NCBI GenBank assembly: GCA_023458835.1
Contig: JAEWWY010000223.1
Span: 1 to 12,838, forward strand
Direction of reading: 5' to 3'
DNA length: 12,838 nucleotides
Source of the DNA: Bacillota bacterium
GTDB taxonomy: Bacteria > Bacillota > Clostridia > Christensenellales > Aristaeellaceae
The position numbers and the translations under genes are program-made. Within the stretch, counting starts at the first letter, position 1; every line of letters starts with the position of its first letter. Shown piece after piece: positions 7,416 through 12,838 of the stretch. Below the pieces are notes generated by a model that was not told the DNA's origin, searched no databases, and was given only the letters and a program-made list of their open reading frames with translations.

Positions 7416-8892
7416 ATACTTCCTCATCCGGAACATGGCCCTTCCACGGAACGGTATCCGAGGTGTGAATCAGCCAGTTCAGCATCTTTGCCTGCAGCCC
7501 GTTTACCAGCCCGGCATTTTCGGGCTTCAGGTACAGGTTGTCCGCCTCCGGCGGGCCGCTTTGCATGTCATACAGCTCGTTGTCCCCGCTGGTGCGTATG
7601 TTCAGCTTATACCGGGGCGTGCGCATCATGACGGTGCGGGCTACGGATTCGGGCTCCTTTTGCTGCTGGATGAGCTTGGGGTAATAGATGGAGCCGGGCT
7701 GCATGATCGCCGCGTAGCTTAATGTGCCTTCAAAGCAGTGGGGCTCGCGCGCGTCATAGCCGCCCTCGCAGAAGACGGCGCGGTCCGGGTCGCCCGGGGC
7801 GCCGCTTACCTGCTCCTTCAGCGAAATGCCGAACTGGTCATGGCGGATGCGGATGTTCTCCCAGCCGCAGATGGTGGGGAAGATATCAAAGGTCTGCGTC
7901 AGCTCCTTCACCCGGTGGCCATTGGGACAGCCCGGGCGGCGGATGATGAGGGGCACCTTGGTGATATCGTCATCCATGGCGCTGGGCCATTTCTCAATCA
8001 GGCCCCGGTCGCCCGCCCAATCGCCATGATCGGAGGAGGCGATCACCGTGGTATCTGCCGCCAGGCCCGTTTCATCCAGCGCGTAAAGCACCCGGCCCAG
8101 AAGCATATCCGCATAGGAGCACATGCCAAGATATACGGCGTGGATCTTGCGCAAAACCGATTCATCGGTTTCGTTTGTTTCGCGCCATTTGCGGATCAAT
8201 GCTTCAAACCCGGGGCGGCCCGGCAAATCCCGCGGCTGTACCGGGCACGCATCCGGATCGTACATATGATGAAAGTGCTCCGTAATCGCATACGGCGCAT
8301 GGGGGAAGAACGTGGGGATAAAGATGAACATCGGCTTGTCTCCCGGCTTCCATTCCCGGATGGCCTTCACGGCGGCCTGAACGCACCGCGTGTCGTTCAT
8401 GTGCTCCATAACAGCATCGGGCAGCGGATCGTGCAGCATGGTGTAATCACCAAAAAGCTTGACCATGCTGCCAAGGCCGGCATCCTCCGCGACACCGATG
8501 TCCACATTCCCCTTGTAATGCTTGCCGCTGATATGGCCGAAATCCACATACAGGTACTTATCGACGCAGCCGAAATACACGTCTTCGCTGAACATATGGT
8601 TTTTGCCATACACATGGGTCTCATAGCCCGCGTCATGGATGTACCTGAGGAAATTGGGATGATACGGCTCCAGCATATGCTTGAGCGTTCGAAAGCCCGC
8701 CACGTGCGGATACCAGCCGGTCATCAGGCTTACGCGGGATGCCACGCAGACGGGGTGCGTCGTATAGTTGTTTTCAAACAGCGTGCCTTCATCGGCAAGG
8801 CGCTGAAAATGGGGCGTCTTCACCACCTGGTTGCCATAGCAGGAAAGGCTGCCGGCGCGTAGCTCATCCGGAAAAAACACAACATAATGCAT
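7414..8892 (-). CDS. Type I sulfatase (Cys-type, CVASR), cytoplasmic
   Basis: A 492-residue sulfatase distinct from its downstream neighbour. It opens with VVFFPDELRAGSLSCYGN (Asp9 as metal ligand), the form seen in many carbohydrate sulfatases. The modification motif is CVASR at 49-53, the C-X-A-X-R variant, with Cys49 as the formylglycine precursor. Other expected residues are present: GKNH (Lys97, His99), PHAPY (His198), SSDHGDWAGDRG (Asp288, His289) and Lys301. The C-terminal part contains the usual YKLNIRTSGDNELYDM strand region followed by a helix. It lacks a signal peptide (MHYVVFFPDE). The start at 8892 has GAGAGG six bases upstream. The gap to the permease gene is 40 bases. It probably removes sulfate from a different position or residue than the second sulfatase; which one cannot be told from sequence alone. 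Confidence 0.94.
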   Translation of the reverse strand: MHYVVFFPDELRAGSLSCYGNQVVKTPHFQRLADEGTLFENNYTTHPVCVASRVSLMTGWYPHVAGFRTLKHMLEPYHPNFLRYIHDAGYETHVYGKNHMFSEDVYFGCVDKYLYVDFGHISGKHYKGNVDIGVAEDAGLGSMVKLFGDYTMLHDPLPDAVMEHMNDTRCVQAAVKAIREWKPGDKPMFIFIPTFFPHAPYAITEHFHHMYDPDACPVQPRDLPGRPGFEALIRKWRETNETDESVLRKIHAVYLGMCSYADMLLGRVLYALDETGLAADTTVIASSDHGDWAGDRGLIEKWPSAMDDDITKVPLIIRRPGCPNGHRVKELTQTFDIFPTICGWENIRIRHDQFGISLKEQVSGAPGDPDRAVFCEGGYDAREPHCFEGTLSYAAIMQPGSIYYPKLIQQQKEPESVARTVMMRTPRYKLNIRTSGDNELYDMQSGPPEADNLYLKPENAGLVNGLQAKMLNWLIHTSDTVPWKGHVPDEEV

Positions 8893-8932
8893 TGCATACC
8901 TCTCATAGCCCAGTTTTCCGGCAGGTCCGGGA

Positions 8933-9835
8933 TCAGTTCTTCATGCCGCTGGAAGCCACGCTTTGAATAAAGTATTTTTGCGCGAACAGGAAGATGATGA
9001 TCAGCGGCAGTATGGTCACCAGCGTCAGCGCCATCACCTCGTTCCACTTGCTGGAGCTGCTCTTGAACACCTGCAGCGCCAGTTGGATGGTGCGCGATTT
9101 ATCGTTGGTGGTCATGATCAGCGGAAAGAAGAAATCGTTCCATACGGAAACCGACTTGAGGATCGACAGCGTTGCCAGGATCGTGGCGGACTGGGGCAGG
9201 TAGATGTTCCAGTAGATGCGGAACTCGCGGCAGCCGTCGATCCGCGCCGCGTCGTCCAGCGCCTGCGGGAAGCCCAGATAGAATTGCCTGCACAAAAAGA
9301 TGCCGAACGAACCGCAGAGCTGGGGGATGATCAGGCCCCACAGCGTATCCAAAAGGCCTGTGCCCCCCTGTCCCAGAATATTGTTGCCCCCCGCCAGCGG
9401 GATGTCCCGCAGCACAAGGTACTGCGGGATGATGATCGCCTGGGGCGGGATCATCATGCCGGCCAGAAGGCACAAAAACAGGATATCGCGGCCGCGGAAC
9501 TTGAGCCGCGCAAAGGAATAGCCCGCCAGCGAGTTGAAGAACAGGCTGCCGATCACGGATACGGACGTGACGATGAGGCTGTTCCTGAAATACAACAGCC
9601 AGTTATAGCCGCTGTAGCCGAAGGCATTCTGGAAGTTTTCAAGCTTCCACACCGCCGGAAGCCAGGCAAACCTGCGCAGCGTCAGCTCGGCCGGCGTCTT
9701 GAACGCGGTGAAGAGGACGAACGCGATCGGCACCATCCACAAAAAGCCCAGCACGATCAGGAAAAGATACCGTATGGCGGACGCCGCAGCCTTGCGCTGC
9801 CTTCTGCCCATCACATGTGCCGCCTGCGCCATCAT
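8933..9835 (-). CDS. Carbohydrate ABC transporter permease, CUT1 (MalG-like)
   Basis: A 300-residue inner-membrane subunit of a sugar importer. It has the MalG plan: a short basic N-terminus, a first membrane helix at about 21-44 (RYLFLIVLGFLWMVPIAFVL), an extracellular segment beginning FKTPAELTLRRF, then five more helices. The cytoplasmic EAA loop that contacts the ATPase is DDAARIDGCREFRIYWNIYLP (195-214, Asp200-Gly201, Pro214). The last helix ends QKYFIQSVASSGMKN, close to the common YFIQGLTAGAVK ending of this family. The start overlaps the stop of the other permease as ATGA, with a G-rich ribosome site just upstream. It pairs with the neighbouring permease to form the channel. A start two or more residues later is possible, as Met2 and Met9 follow, but the overlap supports the first. 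Confidence 0.95.
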   Translation of the reverse strand: MMAQAAHVMGRRQRKAAASAIRYLFLIVLGFLWMVPIAFVLFTAFKTPAELTLRRFAWLPAVWKLENFQNAFGYSGYNWLLYFRNSLIVTSVSVIGSLFFNSLAGYSFARLKFRGRDILFLCLLAGMMIPPQAIIIPQYLVLRDIPLAGGNNILGQGGTGLLDTLWGLIIPQLCGSFGIFLCRQFYLGFPQALDDAARIDGCREFRIYWNIYLPQSATILATLSILKSVSVWNDFFFPLIMTTNDKSRTIQLALQVFKSSSSKWNEVMALTLVTILPLIIIFLFAQKYFIQSVASSGMKN

Positions 9836-10731
9836 ACTTCACCCCCATCCGTATTGCCAAAGCGGAAATTGACCGCCGTGATCAGCATGATAATCGCCAG
9901 CAGCACCACCGCCATGGCCGAGGCATAGCCCATCTTGTAATACTGGAATGCATTGGTGTATACCTGATGCGCCAGCGTGGTAGTGGCATTGTCCGGGCCG
10001 CCGCCCGTCATCATGTATACCTGGCCGAAGACCTGGAACGAGGCGATGCATGTCATCACAAACACGAAGAAGGTGGTGGGGGCAAGCTGCGGGATGGTGA
10101 TCCTTACAAACTGCTGTATGAAGTTGGCGCCGTCGATGCTGGCCGCCTCATACAGGTGCGCCGGGATCCCCTGCAGGCCTGCCAGGAACAGCAGCATGTT
10201 GTAGCCGCCCGAGGCCCACAGCGATACCAGCACGATGGAGGCCATGGAAATGCTGGGGTCGGTAAGCCAGTTCACCCTCTCCAGGCCAATGGCCCGAAGC
10301 ACCATGTTGAAGATGCCGACCTCGCTGTACAGATACATCCATGCCAGGGAGGCCGCGACCATGGATACGATATTGGGCATATAGAAGGCGGCGCGGAAAA
10401 GCGCCCGCCCCCGGAATTTCCTGTTGATGAGCAGCGCCAATGCAAGGCCCAGCACCATGGTTGGGACAAGCGCCATCAGGGTATAGCGCACGGTGTTAAG
10501 CAGTGCCTTCAAAAAGACGGCGTCCCTCCATAGGTTCGCATAATTCTCCAAACCCACGAAGGCGCTTTCCCTCAGGTCATAATTGGTGAAGGAAAGGCCA
10601 ATGGTCCAAAAGACGGGGATGAACACAAAGACGGCATACAGCAAAACGCTTGGCGCAATGAACAGATAGCCGATGTTTTGCCGCTCCAGCCTGCCAGGCT
10701 TATACGTCCTTTGAGTCTGGGCCCTGATCAT
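9832..10731 (-). CDS. Carbohydrate ABC transporter permease, CUT1 (MalF/UgpA-like)
   Basis: A 299-residue inner-membrane subunit, partner of the next permease. The N-terminus QNIGYLFIAPSVLLYAVFVFIP is characteristic of Gram-positive UgpA/LacF-type permeases. Six membrane helices can be placed at about 21-45, 78-102, 113-133, 163-187, 218-238 and 268-288. The EAA loop is EAASIDGANFIQQFVRITIP (195-214), with Asp200-Gly201 and Pro214. The MTGGGPDNATTTL stretch before the last helix is also typical. I chose ATG 10731 over GTG 10740 because GAAAGGG lies eight bases before the ATG and abuts the GTG. It follows the binding-protein gene across an intergenic terminator and overlaps the MalG-like gene by four bases. 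No ATP-binding subunit is encoded here, as is usual for CUT1 systems that share an MsmX/UgpC-type ATPase. Confidence 0.95.
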   Translation of the reverse strand: MIRAQTQRTYKPGRLERQNIGYLFIAPSVLLYAVFVFIPVFWTIGLSFTNYDLRESAFVGLENYANLWRDAVFLKALLNTVRYTLMALVPTMVLGLALALLINRKFRGRALFRAAFYMPNIVSMVAASLAWMYLYSEVGIFNMVLRAIGLERVNWLTDPSISMASIVLVSLWASGGYNMLLFLAGLQGIPAHLYEAASIDGANFIQQFVRITIPQLAPTTFFVFVMTCIASFQVFGQVYMMTGGGPDNATTTLAHQVYTNAFQYYKMGYASAMAVVLLAIIMLITAVNFRFGNTDGGEV

Positions 10732-10739
10732 AGGAAACA

Positions 10740-10746
10740 CCCTTTC
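10740..10746 (-). promoter_or_regulatory. Ribosome binding site deciding the MalF-like permease start
   Basis: Read on the - strand this is GAAAGGG. It runs directly into the GTG at 10740 (sharing a base) and lies eight bases from the in-frame ATG at 10731. Initiation at the ATG is therefore preferred. Confidence 0.6.
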
Positions 10747-10783
10747 ATTGGCGGATAGAAAGGAATAGCGCGCCAGGCAATGG

Positions 10784-10812
10784 AAAAAGGGAGCCGGAGC
10801 AATCCGGCTCCC
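10784..10812 (-). terminator. Intergenic rho-independent terminator between binding protein and permease
   Basis: On the - strand a perfect 10-bp GC-rich stem, GGGAGCCGGA paired with TCCGGCTCCC, closes a four-base loop TTGC and is followed at once by TTTTT. It starts 14 bases after the binding-protein stop codon and ends about 50 bases before the permease start. This has all the marks of an intrinsic terminator, but it sits inside an otherwise continuous operon. Partial read-through would give much more binding protein than permease, the common ratio for such transporters; 3'-end protection after processing is an alternative role. Confidence 0.85.
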
Positions 10813-10825
10813 CCAAATCGCCGCC

Positions 10826-12064
10826 TTATTTCAGGCCGCAGATTTCCTTGTACACATTGCAGAATTCATCCAGGGCGGCCTGGGCCTCGCTGGTGCCGGC
10901 ATAGATGCCTTCCAGCGCGGAGCGGTACTGGTTGACCCAGCTTAGGAAATACGGGTTGGCCACATTGCCGTATGCGGTGGCTTCCTGCACGGTATCGAAG
11001 TACACCTTGCGCATATCATTGTCTGCGCAGTACAGTTCAGCCAGGCTTGAGCGGCTGGGGATCTGGCCGGTGGCGTCAATCAGCGCAGTCTGGCTCTCTA
11101 TGCTGAACAGGTACAGCAGGAAATCGGCAGCCTCCTTGGGCAGCTTGGTAGCGGCGTTCGCGGCATACCATTGGCCCAGCAGCACGGTTTTGGGCAGCCT
11201 GATGACGCCCACCTCGCCGCCCAAACCGCTGATGGCGGGGATGGCGGCGCCTTCGATGGTGGTTTGGGTGTTGATGCTCATGGCCGCCACGTCCGTATTG
11301 AAATAGTTGATGCCGGGGGACTGCGGGATGGCATAGCCTTCATCCAGCAGCGCCTTCACCTTTGAGATGGCGCGTACATAGGCCTCTTCATTGAACAGGG
11401 GGCTTAAGTCATCGGCCCACAGCGTTGCGGCGCCCTCCATCTCACCATAGATGAAGTTGGTCTGCTCGGGGCTGTTGCCGGCAACGGTCACTATCTCCAG
11501 CCCTTCCACGACGACTTCATCGCCATTCTTGATGGTCATCTTCTTGGCCAATTCCACCAGATCGTCCAAGGTTTCGATTTTCAGGTCTTCCTCCGTTACG
11601 CCGTTCTCCTGGGCAATGTCCTTGCGGTAGTACAGCGCCCGCGCTTCGGGAACCAGCAAGGCATGGATATTGCCGTCCACCTTGCCCAGGTTCAGAATAT
11701 TTTCGGGGATATCGCCGTAGCCATCCCAATCGGCAGGGATGTAGTCCGCAAGGTTCAGCATGCTTTTGTTGCCGGCCAGCGTATAGAACTGCGCAAAGCC
11801 GATGGCAAAAACATCAGGGCCGGTCCCGCCCACAAAGGAGGTGGACAGCTTGGTAAAATACTCGCCCCAGTTGATCATGTTCATATTGATCTTGACACCG
11901 GGATGGTCGGCCTCGTACTTCTTGACGACCTGCTCATAGGCGGCATACAGGGAATCGTCGTTGCCCGCGAGCCAGAATTCGAGGGTGTACCCTTCCGCAA
12001 ACGCGAAAGGTACGGCACTGAGCAGCAGGATAAGGGACAGAGCGATGGCCAGGATCCTCTTCAT
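10826..12064 (-). CDS. Extracellular sugar-binding protein (ABC solute-binding, family 1)
   Basis: A 412-residue secreted binding protein that captures the substrate and delivers it to the two permeases. Residues 1-23 form a clear Sec signal peptide: basic MKR, hydrophobic core ILAIALSLILLLSAVPF, and an AFA cleavage site before Glu24. There is no Cys near the cleavage site, hence no lipobox, although most such proteins in monoderm bacteria are lipoproteins. The mature part begins YTLEFWLAGNDDSLYAAYEQ, followed by the family pattern YEADHPGVKINMNMINWGEY and GTGPDVFAIGFAQF. LPKEAADFLLYLFSIESQ near the C-terminus is also characteristic. An AAAGGAGG lies eight bases before the ATG. The gene follows the PHP-domain gene by 69 bases. 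Acidic residues are abundant, so direct sulfate contacts cannot be deduced; a sulfated oligosaccharide ligand is inferred only from the sulfatases downstream. Confidence 0.95.
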   Translation of the reverse strand: MKRILAIALSLILLLSAVPFAFAEGYTLEFWLAGNDDSLYAAYEQVVKKYEADHPGVKINMNMINWGEYFTKLSTSFVGGTGPDVFAIGFAQFYTLAGNKSMLNLADYIPADWDGYGDIPENILNLGKVDGNIHALLVPEARALYYRKDIAQENGVTEEDLKIETLDDLVELAKKMTIKNGDEVVVEGLEIVTVAGNSPEQTNFIYGEMEGAATLWADDLSPLFNEEAYVRAISKVKALLDEGYAIPQSPGINYFNTDVAAMSINTQTTIEGAAIPAISGLGGEVGVIRLPKTVLLGQWYAANAATKLPKEAADFLLYLFSIESQTALIDATGQIPSRSSLAELYCADNDMRKVYFDTVQEATAYGNVANPYFLSWVNQYRSALEGIYAGTSEAQAALDEFCNVYKEICGLK

Positions 12065-12084
12065 GGTGGTTTCCTCCTTTTATT

Positions 12085-12104
12085 TTTACCTTTTTCAAGG
12101 TAAA
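12085..12104 (-). promoter_or_regulatory. GAAA-tetraloop hairpin in the binding-protein leader
   Basis: On the - strand TTTACCTT and AAGGTAAA form a perfect 8-bp stem closed by the stable loop GAAA. It ends four bases before the AAAGGAGG ribosome site of the binding-protein gene. No T run follows, so it is not a terminator. A 5' mRNA stabiliser, processing site or translational modulator is possible. I see no convincing -35/-10 promoter in the 69-base gap. Confidence 0.4.
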
Positions 12105-12133
12105 GTGACGTTGCCGCGCGGTACGGATGAAGA

Positions 12134-12838
12134 TCATTCCCTGGGCTCATACCAGATGGGGCTGGACCAGGCCATTTCGGAATCGGCCTGGCCGACCTCA
12201 ACCCAATACCACGCCGGTTCCAAATCGTTGTCGGTTATCCCGGCCTTGAATTCGCAGCCGGGCATGCCGGTAAATTCCCTGTACACCATGCCGTTTTTAT
12301 ACAATGCCACGCGGGTGAGGCGGTCTGTGCCCACCGCTTCGATGCGGATGTCAAGCTTCTCCCGCTTTTGTGTAATGATATCGCCCATGACGGCTTCCCC
12401 GATCCGGAACGAAAGAAGGATGGGCTCACCCGTCACGGCATAGCAATGGCGGCTGTACAGCCCCTGCCAGATGTTTTCCCGGGTCAGCGAATCGGCGGGC
12501 ACCGCCACCTTCCCGCTGCCCAGATAGTGGCCGAACTGCTTCTTGTACCGGGATACGTTGCTGTCGCCGCCGTTGCCGTCATGGCTGTCGGAGGAGGCGA
12601 TAAAGCCAAAGTGCAGCCCGCTGCCCGTGTAATGCCGGATGCCCAGCGCCTGAATGCGCTCCACGTTTTGATTCACGGGATGGCTGCTGTCCATCATGGA
12701 GCCCCAGTTGGAGTAGATTTCCACCGCGCGGTCGTAGTTTTCATCGAAGAAGAAGTGAAAGTCCATCGGAAACTGGTACGCGTTGGGATGATGCGGCACC
12801 GTGATGGCTTCATACCCGTTTTCCTTCAGCCAGGCGAA
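12134..12838 (-). CDS. PHP-domain metallohydrolase, CehA/McbA-like, N-terminally truncated by window edge
   Basis: The last 234 residues of a protein whose start lies beyond the right edge; the frame is open to 12838. The visible part has metal-ligand type motifs of the PHP (polymerase and histidinol phosphatase-like) superfamily: VPHHPNAYQF near the start, VEIYSNWGS in the middle, and FIASSDSHDG. It continues into a C-terminal beta domain ending in WYWVEVGQADSEMAWSSPIWYEP, an ending that recurs in CehA/McbA-type and DUF3604-like hydrolases. Characterised relatives cleave carbamate or phosphoester bonds, but most members have no known substrate. The N-terminal HxH metal motif is not in view. 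It precedes the binding-protein gene by 69 bases in the same direction, so it is probably in the operon. A role on a substituent of the imported glycan is a guess; no substrate can be assigned. Confidence 0.75.
   Translation of the reverse strand, partial: FAWLKENGYEAITVPHHPNAYQFPMDFHFFFDENYDRAVEIYSNWGSMMDSSHPVNQNVERIQALGIRHYTGSGLHFGFIASSDSHDGNGGDSNVSRYKKQFGHYLGSGKVAVPADSLTRENIWQGLYSRHCYAVTGEPILLSFRIGEAVMGDIITQKREKLDIRIEAVGTDRLTRVALYKNGMVYREFTGMPGCEFKAGITDNDLEPAWYWVEVGQADSEMAWSSPIWYEPRE

Noticed and set aside
8893..8932. CCGG-CAGGT-CCGG short inverted repeat between permease and sulfatase genes
   Set aside because: A 4-bp self-complementary stem without a T run is too weak to call a terminator or operator.
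4038..9928. Several long open frames on the + strand opposite the glycosidase, sulfatase and permease genes (for example 6357-7631 and 7738-8862)
   Set aside because: They are antisense shadows of GC-rich genes with clear motifs. Their translations are rich in His, Arg, Gly and Ala, with no recognisable domains or good ribosome sites.
12065..12133. Possible promoter for the binding-protein gene (TTGAAA-like hexamer in the leader)
   Set aside because: A -10 box at normal spacing would fall on the ribosome binding site, so the match is not usable. The gene is more likely read from upstream.

Overview
The window looks like a GC-rich genome of a monoderm (Firmicutes/Clostridia-type, probably gut-associated) bacterium. 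The evidence is a YesN/YesM-style two-component pair, a CUT1 sugar ABC transporter encoded without its own ATPase, AGGAGG-type ribosome binding sites, and an oxygen-independent sulfatase maturase. The exact taxon cannot be read from the sequence. The window is almost fully coding. No gap exceeds about 90 bases, and I see no RNA genes, insertion sequences, CRISPR arrays or phage genes.

Layout. On the + strand, the 5' truncated AraC-type response regulator (ends 547) overlaps by ATGA a complete YesM-type sensor histidine kinase (544-2238). All other genes lie on the - strand and converge on the kinase with a 13-base gap. Read in transcription order from the right edge they are: a partial CehA/McbA-like PHP-domain metallohydrolase (12838-12134), a sugar-binding protein (12064-10826), an intergenic hairpin terminator, two CUT1 permeases (10731-9832 and 9835-8933), two type I sulfatases (8892-7414 and 7403-5931), a NagZ-like family 3 glycosidase (5876-4182), a TauE/SafE exporter (4148-3360) and an anaerobic sulfatase-maturating radical SAM enzyme (3346-2252). 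Gaps are -4 to 85 bases, and two ribosome binding sites overlap the upstream gene's stop codon, so this reads as one long operon entering from the right.

How it may work. The kinase senses an extracellular signal and the regulator activates sugar-uptake genes. The binding protein and permeases import a sulfated oligosaccharide, with a shared MsmX-type ATPase encoded elsewhere. The two sulfatases have no signal peptide, so they should remove sulfate inside the cell after the maturase converts their active-site Cys to formylglycine. The family 3 enzyme, also cytoplasmic and carrying the Asp-X-His dyad of N-acetyl-hexosaminidases, would split the desulfated sugar. The TauE/SafE protein would then expel the released sulfur oxyanion. 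The most interesting reading is therefore a self-contained import, desulfate, hydrolyse and export system for a sulfated amino-sugar glycan (mucin, keratan or heparan type are candidates). The pathway is inferred from gene content and motifs; the substrate is not proven.
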